Positions 26,401-35,363 of a DNA stretch of 64,000 nucleotides are shown here, in pieces. Position 1 is the stretch's first letter. Every line of letters starts with the position of its first letter. Under the pieces are notes generated by a model, which ran no database searches, was not told the origin of the DNA, and worked only from the letters and a program-made list of their open reading frames with translations. Both the position numbers and the translations under genes were made by a program. The DNA lies in the NCBI GenBank assembly GCA_964443025.1, contig CAYUEL010000001.1:1-64000 (forward strand), in the 5' to 3' direction. The DNA is from JAJFKJ01 sp964443025. GTDB taxonomy: Bacteria; Pseudomonadota; Gammaproteobacteria; JABCZS01.

Positions 26401-27582
26401 AATGTGCAGGCAGCGCTCCTGTAGCTCAGGAATCAGTTTATCTAACCTATCAACCTTATAATGAAAACAGGCGAGTCTATTTAAGCAAAGTTGATAAGTG
26501 TAATGTTCAACATCCAATGATATTCTTCGGCTCAATACAACAGCATTGATGTACATCTCAAGTGCCATGGTTTCACAAGCCATTGCATCGATTTCATTTC
26601 CTGCTGATGTTGATGCAATCTGAAATTGCGTACCCGCCTGTAACAAAATATTAACGATAATACCTGGCGTTACCCTCCCGGATAAAATGGGTATCCAATC
26701 AAGGAGTTGCAAAGCAAATTCCACTGGATTCTTTGATTCTTTATTAGCATTATTTTTACCCAGTAACCAACCCTCGTTAACCAAACTCCATTTAAATAGG
26801 TCTCGAAAATATTCGTTTTGCAATAACGATGCACAATACCTCATACTGTAATGCGAAGTTTCTTTGATGTACTCCGTGATATTTTTCAACGATTCAAATA
26901 CTGTTTTTTTATTTCTTCCTGCTACGGTACCAAAAATATGAGCGATATTTTCGAATAATACGTTATGATGTTCGTTTGTCTTTTTTGCATGGTACATGAA
27001 GTATTCAATGAGCACATCAATTTGGACACCAAAATAATCACCCTCTAAAAAATCAATGAATATTTCTATCGCCAATTCAGGTGTTAATGGTTTTTTTGTG
27101 ATGTAATCAATTGAATCAACCGTCGGCTCATGCTTTTCCCTAAATTTAAGGTAATCGGATAAATTCTCTGAAATATCATACAACTGAGATGAATAGGCAT
27201 TAAAATATTCAACTGCATGACAAGTTGGAATAGGTTTGTTACGGTAATCTTCTTGTAATAATTGATATCGACGACGAAACCGTTCGGAAAAACGTTCACT
27301 TGTGCTAGTAATACGTGCTAGTGTTTGTTGTTCACTTGGCGTGGTTTTAGTTGTGGTAGCGGAATGAGCAAGCAAACGGTCGTATTCTTCTCGCGCTTGC
27401 GCTGTGCCTAATGCTTCATAAGCATTGTTTAATTGCGCCATGTCGCTAACATTACCTGATCTGTCTGGATGCAATAAAATGGCCTTTTTTCGATAGGCTT
27501 TTTTAATCTCATTTTGTGAAACACTTTTATCCAAACCTAATACAGCGTAATAATCAACTCCCTTTTCAATGATCATTCCCAA
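23410..27582 (-). CDS. 1390-aa J-domain protein with polymorphic-toxin-like C-terminus
   Basis: The N-terminus is a DnaJ J-domain (residues about 9-75) with the HPD motif at 38-40, the residues that stimulate Hsp70 ATPase. The central 1100 residues are alpha-helical and unrecognised. Then follows a low-complexity Gly/Ser/Arg/Pro linker (ASGGSGRGGRSPSRSPSPSR), and the last ~120 residues form a separate domain with GGGHIDLANGEPV, YIDNSSGHYLPHG and EKHWV. This last part resembles C-terminal toxin modules of polymorphic toxins, but I cannot name the enzyme class. The linker-then-domain design and the overlapping small gene downstream support toxin-immunity organisation. It could also be a Dot/Icm effector acting on host Hsp70. 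The gene is AT-rich. Confidence 0.72.
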   Translation of the reverse strand: MGMIIEKGVDYYAVLGLDKSVSQNEIKKAYRKKAILLHPDRSGNVSDMAQLNNAYEALGTAQAREEYDRLLAHSATTTKTTPSEQQTLARITSTSERFSERFRRRYQLLQEDYRNKPIPTCHAVEYFNAYSSQLYDISENLSDYLKFREKHEPTVDSIDYITKKPLTPELAIEIFIDFLEGDYFGVQIDVLIEYFMYHAKKTNEHHNVLFENIAHIFGTVAGRNKKTVFESLKNITEYIKETSHYSMRYCASLLQNEYFRDLFKWSLVNEGWLLGKNNANKESKNPVEFALQLLDWIPILSGRVTPGIIVNILLQAGTQFQIASTSAGNEIDAMACETMALEMYINAVVLSRRISLDVEHYTYQLCLNRLACFHYKVDRLDKLIPELQERCLHIADVFPFIETPQSNVAFLDKATSLQAAMRRLLHVLIDVIKHNRNCDAGKEIRFDHEFVDVLYASYEACLRQWYQEGNETGVEQEIRTMLMDELLKQKNWTVDQLNQNLQAPWVMIRRDAQGWLQPSRFIAMPQEEKDQAYYSLDAVEINYKSGNITFSMRKLDGNRPESERVISLSDLQELLQKNILGGLLSLDQVDGNMQFHPYNKIRIAPTSIFQTDFMSTMLLTDYFLKLMTVGSEVNGKYPYGMRPIEQMIAHLPSHLKQIIRDFHGAEREGVEESAHRFWIEAEPVTVFAPQENESVQDMRIRQFAIPQIRMVIKKHLLRRGVDGQLVDDESEAEEGWQIYLFNTMPSFEKIKELSKDKPGMVFVKDKREICLIDNPADPEFMMLNENHADDLTRLSNLKKNETGLIDKTEENSLFLYRFVKTITSKLEKPHHFSPEYVFAQEFTDHYDEFSEYLPEFARLRELSRITVFINIMNAEKESNRAVLKQLIAIKNDTPYWQKRYKDIEQSFIEQKTKSSFSEYRKKCSYAVISQFRYNQLGDIARQNQLIDANIDSQIRRAHIQSIEGSRSRIVSQYGQHNWNYNESHIRESAERAKAYAFKKTTQEKQEKIHKQLLDDVYPVLATSYKYPEVSYLVTQFMEGSVDPLAKELIRHDYQKTLNSIAGEFVGASVELIDKAINGDDAALETILNTVSLTEAESNEAKKIINNEKEEVMNLIRSRTKLEKELTALGIGKPEDLSQKDLEGQCLWVPASFNKEAMRLIYGGVHIQPKVIFESGLTPKVTSVINASFDPGTHHAVTRTYLPSLPQANADSSRRSVSFYLRSQQAYNNPQARSSHGASGGSGRGGRSPSRSPSPSREAPQLFENKFPQDKLDRVDIFNVRALQTYTGKLNYVVKKDGRLVVGKNRDTPGGGHIDLANGEPVQAGGEVHLVHGRIRYIDNSSGHYLPHGPRARYAAEKAFREIGFDVEGKYIEKHWVAEPALPRGGKWRPK

Positions 27583-27718
27583 CCTCCTAACATTTAAAAA
27601 TTAGAACACACTTCATTTTTTACAACAACCCCCCATTTGGGTAGTATTTTATTGTGCAAAAATGTGATTTAATCTACGGGGTGTATAACAGGCACCTATT
27701 CAACCACGGAGGTTTATT

Positions 27719-29752
27719 ATGTTTCAAGAAATAGAAGGGCTTCTTAATGAAGCTGAATACGAAGCAACATTAGAAAACACCGATGCTGCTGATGCAGCCT
27801 ATAAAAATGCCGTTAAACTGCTTGGAGAGAAAAAAACAGCTAACGGTATTAAAGAAATTTCAGCCAAAGTTTATCATGCTTATGGCTCTTTTTTAGTAGC
27901 GCAAGACGATCCAAGTAAACAAGGACAGGGGCAGAGCTATTTAACGATTGCAAAGAAATTTTCCAGTCAGCCAGTTGCTTCGCCATCTTCGTCTTCGTCC
28001 TCGTCATCATCATCTTCGTCGTCACCTTCTTCATTGTCGTCGTCTTCTTCGTCTTCAACACGTGCACCGGTGCGCAGCATGAGTGATAATCATGTCAACA
28101 AAGTACCTAGTAATTCCGCTGTACGAGCCATTTACGAAAAAGCAACGAAAGACGATGATACGGATGCACAATTTTCTTTAGCTGAACATTACAGCCGTGG
28201 CGAAGGTGTTGAACAGGATTGGGAAGAAGCGTTGTATTGGTACCAACGCGCTGCGAGTCAAGACCATGTAGAAGCACATATCCAAATAGCTTTAATGTAT
28301 TTTCGAGGTATCGGGGTACCTAAAAGTATTGAGAAAGCCGGTGAATGGTTTCGTAAAGTGGCCGGTGAACAAGGGGCATTACAACAATATTGTTTAGCGA
28401 TGTGTTGCTCCGAAGGTTGGGGTGTTGCAAAAGATGAGAAGAAAGCATTTACATTAGCTGAACAATCGGCATCACAACCAGGCGGCTGTGTGTATGCAGA
28501 ATTTCAATTGGGACAAATGTATAATACGAAAGGGGCTAACAAAAATGTTAATCAAGCAAAAGCATGGTTTAAAAAAGCCGCTGATAAAGGTTATGCCCCT
28601 GCACAAAATAATTTAGGTAATCTTTATGGGCAATTATTTCAACAAGGAAACAGTGAAATCCCTCAAAACTACATTGAAGCCCGCAAATACTGGGAAAAAG
28701 CAGCTAACCAAAAACATGCGATGGGCGAATACAGTATGGGTCTGATGTTCTCTGAAGGAGCAGGCGTCACCATAGATTACAAGCAAGCTGTAGTATGGCA
28801 CGAAAAGGCGGCGAAACAAGGCTATGCCCCCGCGCAAACACAGTTAGGGTGGATCTTTCTGTGGGGAGCAGGCGGTATGCCAATAGAGAAAAACAAAGCA
28901 CGTTCTTGGCTTAAAAAAGCAGCAGATCAAGATGACAGTATGGCACAGTGTAACTTAGGTCGTCTTTGCGAAGACGAGCAAGATTACCATGCTGCAGCGG
29001 TATTATACAAAAAAGCAGCTGACCGAGATTATGAGTGGGCAATGTTCTATTTGGGCCTTCTCTATAAAAACGGATTTGGCGTTTCCAAAAATTACAACAC
29101 CGCTCATGACTGGTTTAAAAAGGCTGCAGATTTAGGGCATGCCGAAGCGCAATATTGGTTAGGTTGGTTGTACGAATATGGTCACGGCGTTACCCTAGAC
29201 TACCCCACCGCATCTAAATATTACAAACTGTCAGCAGATCAAGGCGATGCAAGAGGGCAAGCTGGGCTTGGCATGTTATATGAGGAAGGTAAAGGTGTAT
29301 CAAAAGATTTAACTACAGCCTTTGACTATTACAAAAAAGCAGCCGGCCAAGGTAATAAGATGGGAAAATATTACCTAGCCAGCTTGTACAAAGAAGGCAA
29401 GGGTACCCGTAAAAATCTAAATGAGGCCTTTAAACTTTTTCTAGAGTGCGCGAAGGAAGACGATGAAGAGGCCATGATAACCGTTGGCTATATGTATGAA
29501 AAAGGCGATGGTATTGGACGAGACTATGCACAAGCCCGCCACTGGTACGAAAAAGCTGCCGCCAAGGATAATGCGCAAGCGATGCACAACATAGGTTGCC
29601 TCTATAAAGATGGAAATGGCGTCGATCAAAATTGGGATACCGCTAAGGAATGGTGGCAACAAGCTGCTAATCTTGGTCACAGCGATGCAAGCCGTGCCCT
29701 TCAAATTTTTGCACATCGCCACGGTTCTAATTCTTCATGCAGGATTTCGTAG
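27719..29752 (+). CDS. Sel1-repeat protein with poly-serine linker
   Basis: A 677-aa protein without signal peptide. Residues 1 to about 85 form a TPR-like helical part, followed by a poly-Ser stretch (about 85-115) broken by few Pro, Leu and Thr residues. From about 130 to the end there are roughly 14 Sel1-like repeats of 36 residues (A..YLG..Y..G.GV..D...A..WY.KAA). Sel1 proteins are protein-protein scaffolds; in Legionella, LpnE and EnhC are examples that act in host entry and trafficking. The start follows GGAGG 7 nt upstream. It is divergent from the J-domain gene, with 136 bases between starts, and ends at a clear terminator. A secreted host-directed role is inference. Confidence 0.88.
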   Translation: MFQEIEGLLNEAEYEATLENTDAADAAYKNAVKLLGEKKTANGIKEISAKVYHAYGSFLVAQDDPSKQGQGQSYLTIAKKFSSQPVASPSSSSSSSSSSSSSPSSLSSSSSSSTRAPVRSMSDNHVNKVPSNSAVRAIYEKATKDDDTDAQFSLAEHYSRGEGVEQDWEEALYWYQRAASQDHVEAHIQIALMYFRGIGVPKSIEKAGEWFRKVAGEQGALQQYCLAMCCSEGWGVAKDEKKAFTLAEQSASQPGGCVYAEFQLGQMYNTKGANKNVNQAKAWFKKAADKGYAPAQNNLGNLYGQLFQQGNSEIPQNYIEARKYWEKAANQKHAMGEYSMGLMFSEGAGVTIDYKQAVVWHEKAAKQGYAPAQTQLGWIFLWGAGGMPIEKNKARSWLKKAADQDDSMAQCNLGRLCEDEQDYHAAAVLYKKAADRDYEWAMFYLGLLYKNGFGVSKNYNTAHDWFKKAADLGHAEAQYWLGWLYEYGHGVTLDYPTASKYYKLSADQGDARGQAGLGMLYEEGKGVSKDLTTAFDYYKKAAGQGNKMGKYYLASLYKEGKGTRKNLNEAFKLFLECAKEDDEEAMITVGYMYEKGDGIGRDYAQARHWYEKAAAKDNAQAMHNIGCLYKDGNGVDQNWDTAKEWWQQAANLGHSDASRALQIFAHRHGSNSSCRIS

Positions 29753-29774
29753 TGAGCTATTTATAGATTATAAA

Positions 29775-29807
29775 CAACCCCTCGAAAGAGGGGTTGTGGG
29801 TTTATTT
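29775..29807 (+). terminator. Terminator of the Sel1 gene
   Basis: CAACCCCTC (29775-29783), GAAA loop, GAGGGGTTG (29788-29796): a perfect 9-bp stem with a stable GAAA tetraloop. A TGGGTTTATTT tail follows, weaker than a pure T run. It lies 22 bases after the stop codon. Confidence 0.75.
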
Positions 29808-29925
29808 ACCCAACCCAAATTATGAGTTACAAAATTAGCGCTAACTCAGCAAAAAGGATTTTCAATATGGATACCTTGCATCAGCTTTGATGGCCGCATT
29901 AAGCGCTTATGCCCTACAACCCTTA

Positions 29926-32409
29926 TCACTGTTTCATTTTTGCTTTATCATCAAGAGAACTTCCACCACCACCTCCACCTTTATTTTTGTCTCTTTCTGC
30001 CTTGGCTGCTTTACCAGCTGTACTACCCAGTTCATCGGATTCACCCGCTTTTTGAGCGCCTATTTCAGCACGGTACATATCGCCTTTCTGAGCGGCACCT
30101 GCATAACCCGCGCCCACAGCACCGGCACCTGTTTCGGCACCTGCTTTCGCGCTGCCCAAGGCTTCTTGTGCACCGTGTACACCCATGGATTGGTCGCCAA
30201 TCCAATGAAGGACTTTGTTCGGTAATACCGTAATGAGTGAATACACTTCCGTTGCAACGTAAATCAACATACCAGTGTAGGTTGTCATGATGGTCACGAA
30301 GCCAAACATGTCTTCAATTCTAAAGGTTTTAATCGTTAACATGAGGAAGCCTATGTTCAACAATTCCACCGCCATCCACATCATGATCATCGCACCGGCA
30401 AAACCAATGATCATCAAGCTGGGACGTAAGAACAAGTTTAAGATCAACATGTAAGCCGGTGCTGCGCGGCCCCAAATATCATCCCGTGTTTCGGGGAAAA
30501 TTAAACCCACCGCAACAATCGGTGCAGCGGCAATCGATTCGACGACTTGCATCATCCAACCAATGGCCCCCACAAAGAATGTTACAAACGGTATCAGCGG
30601 CAAGAAAATACCCAACATCGCACCTTGCGCATACATGAATACGCCCAATGCTAATATGGCGGGTATTAACAAGTTAGCAAGCGATTGCGCAACATACGCC
30701 CACGCATTGGTACAAGCACCCCAGCTGAGACCTAAGTTCAGGGCAATCAGCGTAGTACTTGCTATGGTAATTAAAATCACAGCATCTTGCGTTAATCGTT
30801 TACCATAATTCGCGGCACGGATGATCGGATCTTGCGCCACTTGCCGATTTACGTTACTGGATTTTGTTTCGTAGGTAGAACCATCACCGGTTAAATAACG
30901 GATGTAATCTTCCACACTCATGCGCGTTTCTCTGGTTGCATCATCTTGACCCTTTGCATCCAATCTTTGTAACGCTTTATTAATGGCTTCAAAATCTACG
31001 ATACCGATTTCATGTTCGCCACGGGTAGTGATGTCCCCTTTCTTTTTCTTTGTTTTCGTTGATTTTTCAAATGTCTCATTTTCTTTGTCTAACGTTTCTA
31101 TGTAATATTTTCCGTCCCAATGGTAAAATGTATCCCAGAATTTATTCAAGTCAGCATAACTATCGTAATCCCGCGTTACTTTAAAATAAAGAAATTGGCT
31201 ATTGACGGATGCAGCCTCGGGCACGATAAATTCTGCCTTCATGTTTTGGGGTTTTTCTTCTTGATTTGCAAGCACGGTGTAATAATTCCCCGCTAAAATC
31301 CAACCATAACGTTTTAACGTATCATAATGTTGACTTTTCGCGGATTGTTTTTTAGTTTGCTCTTCAGGTTCTTGTAATATGTTTTCATAGCCCACGATGT
31401 AATTAATAAATAATTCAGCGCCACGTTTGGCATCATTGAAAAAGATATCATAATCAGTCTCACTACCTTTATTTGTAATTTCCCGTGTAAGACCTTCTAA
31501 TCCACGCGACAAATTAAATAACGCGTTGGTATAAACACGCTGACGTGCTTCATGGTTATTTTCCGTTTCATCATCCCACTTAGGTAATTCCACTCGTAAT
31601 TGCCCGCATTCAGCGCCTGGTACTGTTACTTCGGCTGTACTTTTTGCATCCTCAGGATCGTACAATGAGCGATCGCCAAAGTTAATGATATTGGTATATC
31701 CCGGTGCTAAATAAACGGAATAACCACCGCTTTGCATGGCTTCTCGCGTTTCTGTATCGGCATTAAATTCATCCACGCATAACATATTTTTTGACAAATA
31801 ATGAGGAAAAGGCCCACCGCCCGCAAAACTTCTACCGTCAGATAAGCTTCCCTCCAAATTGTATACATACCCTAAATTTTCTGCCGTCATGTAATTTAAA
31901 TGCCCTTCAACCCCTTTGGCGCGTATAGCACCCCCTTTTTCAAAAAAATCAACCATGGTATTCCACATCGTATCGGCTGCACCAATGCCTTGTAAGGTTA
32001 ACCACATGACGATGTATTGCGATAATACGTAACCGCTACCCCCTTTGGGAACAAGCAATGCAATACCAATCACACTGCGCACGGGCATCCACATGGAATT
32101 CCATTTTTCGCCCAGGGGTTTACCTTCATTGGCGGTATTTAATGTACCGGCTAGCATGGTGTAAATAATGATGATGATACCCACCACCATGCAAACTTGG
32201 TTGAACATACCGAACAAATTGGACATGAGTACTTGATCGGGAATTGGCATATCGCCATGCTGAATTAATTCGCTACCAAAAATATTACCCAAATACCAAA
32301 CAGCTAAATCTTCTTCACTGGGTGTGAAAAACGTCGGCAAATCCACGTTTTGTGCCATGGCGGTGGCGGACGTCAATAACAACACTACAATGGCTAAGAT
32401 GCGCAACAT
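29926..32409 (-). CDS. dotA: DotA, polytopic inner-membrane Dot/Icm protein
   Basis: 827 aa with a signal peptide (MLRILAIVVLLLTSATAMA, cleaved before QNV) and about eight membrane segments, a large periplasmic loop between the first and later ones, and a glycine-rich cytosolic tail ending in KAKMKQ. The conserved QYIVMWLTLQGIGAADTMWN and GNIFGSELIQHG segments are those of DotA. Legionella DotA is longer (about 1048 aa); here the periplasmic loop and tail are shorter. In Legionella, DotA is also found secreted as rings. It is the last gene of the icmW-icmX-BCCT-icmV-dotA series, 3 nt after icmV. Confidence 0.95.
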   Translation of the reverse strand: MLRILAIVVLLLTSATAMAQNVDLPTFFTPSEEDLAVWYLGNIFGSELIQHGDMPIPDQVLMSNLFGMFNQVCMVVGIIIIIYTMLAGTLNTANEGKPLGEKWNSMWMPVRSVIGIALLVPKGGSGYVLSQYIVMWLTLQGIGAADTMWNTMVDFFEKGGAIRAKGVEGHLNYMTAENLGYVYNLEGSLSDGRSFAGGGPFPHYLSKNMLCVDEFNADTETREAMQSGGYSVYLAPGYTNIINFGDRSLYDPEDAKSTAEVTVPGAECGQLRVELPKWDDETENNHEARQRVYTNALFNLSRGLEGLTREITNKGSETDYDIFFNDAKRGAELFINYIVGYENILQEPEEQTKKQSAKSQHYDTLKRYGWILAGNYYTVLANQEEKPQNMKAEFIVPEAASVNSQFLYFKVTRDYDSYADLNKFWDTFYHWDGKYYIETLDKENETFEKSTKTKKKKGDITTRGEHEIGIVDFEAINKALQRLDAKGQDDATRETRMSVEDYIRYLTGDGSTYETKSSNVNRQVAQDPIIRAANYGKRLTQDAVILITIASTTLIALNLGLSWGACTNAWAYVAQSLANLLIPAILALGVFMYAQGAMLGIFLPLIPFVTFFVGAIGWMMQVVESIAAAPIVAVGLIFPETRDDIWGRAAPAYMLILNLFLRPSLMIIGFAGAMIMMWMAVELLNIGFLMLTIKTFRIEDMFGFVTIMTTYTGMLIYVATEVYSLITVLPNKVLHWIGDQSMGVHGAQEALGSAKAGAETGAGAVGAGYAGAAQKGDMYRAEIGAQKAGESDELGSTAGKAAKAERDKNKGGGGGGSSLDDKAKMKQ

Positions 32410-32412
32410 AAA

Positions 32413-32856
32413 TTACTCTCTCAAGGACGAATCCAAGTATTCTTTAAATGTACAACCTAATTTTTTCTGCTTTAATTGGAATAACCAAAAATGGCTGCGA
32501 AATGCGTAACTGATGGCTAAGGCAGCTACAGTGAATGCCAATATCATGCTTAATATTTCTTTTTGAAAGGCAAGATAAACGCCATAAGCAATCACCGCCA
32601 AGCCAACCACCACATAAATAACAGTTTGTTGAAAAAACATTTTTTTGCGATCGTTAATGTCGGCCTCGGAAAGGCGCATGCGTATCATGGCGTCTTCGTA
32701 AGTTTCTGCAGGACCTCTGCTCTCTTTTTTCCAAGGCATAAAGATAGTTAAGATAATGTCTTTACACATACCCAAAACAGATGTAAAAATACCCCATTCA
32801 ACCGCATTACTGACGCTCGTTTTGGTTTTTGCAACACGCCGTGCTAAAAATCCCAT
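32413..32856 (-). CDS. icmV: IcmV, inner-membrane Dot/Icm protein
   Basis: 147 aa (151 in Legionella) with two adjacent membrane helices (VIYVVVGLAVIAYGVYLAF; MILAFTVAALAISYAF) and a cytosolic FWLFQLKQKKLGCTFKEYL end, the IcmV signature. It immediately precedes dotA, as in Legionella, and its ATG overlaps the stop of the BCCT-like gene (TAATG). IcmV is needed for phagosome trafficking; its molecular role is not known. Confidence 0.93.
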   Translation of the reverse strand: MGFLARRVAKTKTSVSNAVEWGIFTSVLGMCKDIILTIFMPWKKESRGPAETYEDAMIRMRLSEADINDRKKMFFQQTVIYVVVGLAVIAYGVYLAFQKEILSMILAFTVAALAISYAFRSHFWLFQLKQKKLGCTFKEYLDSSLRE

Positions 32857-34304
32857 TATGTCACCATCCTATATGTTGGCATATGCAGTTGCCGTTGTTG
32901 GGTTTGAACGGATGAAATACCTTGATAATAAAATAAACCAATGGATAATAATACGGTTAAGAAATATACAGCTGCTGAAAAGAATAATCCATACACACCT
33001 AATACGGTATAAACCATTAAGAAGCTAAAAAAGAATAAAAAGAAATGTGCGATAAGTTGCCGTCCTCGGTATTCTCGACGACCGTGGCGATCAGGCATGA
33101 TAGCCACAATGCTTTCAGAAAAACGTTTGGAACATTTCATGGCAATTAATAAAATACTAAATAATACGATAAATGCAGTGGTAGCTACGGTAACATGAAA
33201 TACACCGGATTCATCATTTAAAGAGATTTCTTGCAATTGCAATACAGGGGCCCATTGCATCAATGTAGTTGTCACGCTCGGCAGGTTAAACAAAGTGATA
33301 CTTAGAATAATCATAGGTACCAGTATAAAAACAAGTATCCCTTTTTTTATTGATAAACCCGATGCAATTTTTGCCAGATAAATACCCATGACAGGAGCCA
33401 GAAAAAATGGCCAACTCAGTACTAAAAAATTCCAACTTCGTAAATAACGTTCGGGATTGAGCGAAGGGAAATACACAGGATAATGCATTTCATCCAAAAA
33501 ATTCATCGGTAATAATGTCAGCATGAAACTTGAAAGTAACCAAGCAATAGTGGCAAAAGCCGTTTGACGAAATAAGATACCTGCAAAGGAATATTTTGTT
33601 TTTGCTTGATCACGCAATCGTTTTGCGAATCCATATATAACATTCATCATGTAAAATGTTAAAATAAAGACCATGCCGGTTAACATGGGCATTAACGGTT
33701 GATGTACATTAAAAAAAGCTAATACAGTGCTTGAGGCATTTACCACAAAAAATGTCATGAGAGAAAAGATAGCCAACATTAATCCCACCAAAACAATCCA
33801 ATCAAATAGCAACGCAGTGGCTGCAAATTTATCAAAACGATTGGCGAGAAACCCTGAATGCCGAACATAGGGTAAAGCATTATAGGCCAGTGCAATGCCG
33901 ATGATAACAACCCACGCTTGCACACAATTACGAACCACATAAGCTAATGCTTCGTTGGCTGCAACGGTTACTAAAATAGGTTGTTCTTGTACTGAAAACA
34001 TCACGGGTTGAATTTGCATACTCATTTGGGCCACAAACCACGATAACCCTAACAATAAACTGAATACTAATGCAGTGGTTCCTACTATTTTCAACAAAGA
34101 AGTTTGTTTATTATCGATTTTCCATTGATGATCACGTTGCTTCCATGCAAGATAACCCACGCAGGGTAATGCAAGCAATCCGATAAACGGCAACACCTGC
34201 GTCAACAACGCTTGGTGATACAGTGTTACAACAAGTGGCACCGCATGTATCAACAGCAACGCGATAGCTAAGCGCTTCGTTGTAAATAGAGCAGGTATTT
34301 TCAT
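32856..34304 (-). CDS. BCCT-like polytopic membrane protein inside the dot/icm operon
   Basis: 482 aa with about 12 membrane helices. Two stretches resemble the betaine/choline/carnitine transporter (BCCT) family: CVQAWVVIIGIALAYNALPY, like the GIHPWALYALVGLALAYF region, and SWPFFLAPVMGIYLAKIASG followed by SIKKGILVFILVPM, like the WAWWISWAPFVGxFIARISRG signature. The aromatic box of TM8 that binds quaternary amines (Trp-rich in BCCT) is degenerate: only one Trp remains in NFLVLSWPFF. So a changed substrate or a non-transport role is possible. It starts 5 nt after icmX and overlaps icmV by one base, so it is co-translated. I recall no homologue at this spot in Legionella. Confidence 0.65.
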   Translation of the reverse strand: MKIPALFTTKRLAIALLLIHAVPLVVTLYHQALLTQVLPFIGLLALPCVGYLAWKQRDHQWKIDNKQTSLLKIVGTTALVFSLLLGLSWFVAQMSMQIQPVMFSVQEQPILVTVAANEALAYVVRNCVQAWVVIIGIALAYNALPYVRHSGFLANRFDKFAATALLFDWIVLVGLMLAIFSLMTFFVVNASSTVLAFFNVHQPLMPMLTGMVFILTFYMMNVIYGFAKRLRDQAKTKYSFAGILFRQTAFATIAWLLSSFMLTLLPMNFLDEMHYPVYFPSLNPERYLRSWNFLVLSWPFFLAPVMGIYLAKIASGLSIKKGILVFILVPMIILSITLFNLPSVTTTLMQWAPVLQLQEISLNDESGVFHVTVATTAFIVLFSILLIAMKCSKRFSESIVAIMPDRHGRREYRGRQLIAHFFLFFFSFLMVYTVLGVYGLFFSAAVYFLTVLLSIGLFYYQGISSVQTQQRQLHMPTYRMVT

Positions 34305-34309
34305 CGGTG

Positions 34310-35275
34310 TTAACCTCCCCCGCCACCAAAGGCACCTTTAACTGCACCCTCTGCCTGCCCTTGTTTTTCAGCACTGCTTTTCTTACCGCCTTGCTTCTCT
34401 TCTTCTTTCTTTTGTTCCTTTAACATATCATCAAACTCTGCACCCAGGCTGCCAAATGTGCCACCTTGTATTGCCAATAATGCTTCGATACGCGACATTT
34501 GCTCATACCGTTTCAATTCAAGGTAGTTTTGAAAAGCAATCATGTTAGCGATTTCACGCAACAACACATCGGGAGCCGCAACATTCATTTGATCATACCA
34601 TCCTGTATTCATGTAACGGCGTTCCACTTCGTAATACATCATTTCAAGTAAACTGGCTTTGCCATCTTCCCCAACCTGTAATCCCTGTGCAAAATTATCT
34701 AAACGCACACGGTCCGCATAAATGGCTAGTAAAGAATTTTGCACCATCGTTAAAGAAGGAATTTGTCTATATATGGATGCAAAGTAATTAATGCCTTCAT
34801 CCGATAATCCACCTTTTTTATTGAATAATTTATCTTCATCTTTAGGATAACCCGAGGGCGATGGGTTGGTAATGTTTGTGATGAATCGGTAAGCTGCTTC
34901 TTTTTTTTCCTCGGTTTCATATGCGCGTGTATCCAGGAACACACTGGCTAACATGTCATCCCCTGAATTAGGCTGTGCATAATCACATTTAGGTGAGGGT
35001 TGACCATCCTCACCTACACAATAAGTCGCTCGATCCGTAGCAAATTTTGCATCGCTGATACTTTTAGAATAAGCATCATAATTTGCGAGTTTTCGCACGA
35101 ACGTATCTTGCCAACTTTCTAAAGCATCTTCAGCTTGAGGCATACGCCCAGCGATGATTTTTGTAATATCATTACCCGGGGGCGGTACGGGGTCTGCCGC
35201 ATTTGCCAATAAACTAAAACCCACTAAGCTCACTGCCAGTGTCCACATGCAGAATAATCGAATACTTTGCCTCAT
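34310..35275 (-). CDS. icmX: IcmX-like periplasmic Dot/Icm protein (short form)
   Basis: 321 aa with an N-terminal signal peptide (LAVSLVGFSLLANA, cleaved before ADP), a repeated acidic and Asp-rich mid section, and a C-terminal Lys/Glu- and Gly-rich tail (EEEKQGGKKSS, AFGGGGG). The position directly after icmW identifies it as IcmX. Legionella IcmX is about 466 aa, so this is a shortened version. In Legionella a truncated IcmX is secreted. Motif-level similarity is weak, so confidence rests on the icmW-icmX gene order. An 88-base gap separates it from icmW. Confidence 0.72.
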   Translation of the reverse strand: MRQSIRLFCMWTLAVSLVGFSLLANAADPVPPPGNDITKIIAGRMPQAEDALESWQDTFVRKLANYDAYSKSISDAKFATDRATYCVGEDGQPSPKCDYAQPNSGDDMLASVFLDTRAYETEEKKEAAYRFITNITNPSPSGYPKDEDKLFNKKGGLSDEGINYFASIYRQIPSLTMVQNSLLAIYADRVRLDNFAQGLQVGEDGKASLLEMMYYEVERRYMNTGWYDQMNVAAPDVLLREIANMIAFQNYLELKRYEQMSRIEALLAIQGGTFGSLGAEFDDMLKEQKKEEEKQGGKKSSAEKQGQAEGAVKGAFGGGGG

Positions 35276-35363
35276 ACGGTGACTTCCCCAATATTTTATA
35301 GGTTCTATAACTTACTTTATAACGTAATTCTTTATTGTTCTACAACCATGCCTACATTTGGAC

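Noticed and set aside
27965..28066. Assembly error or frameshift in the TCN-rich run of the Sel1 gene
   Set aside because: The reading frame stays open through the run and Sel1 repeats follow in the same frame; poly-Ser linkers are known.
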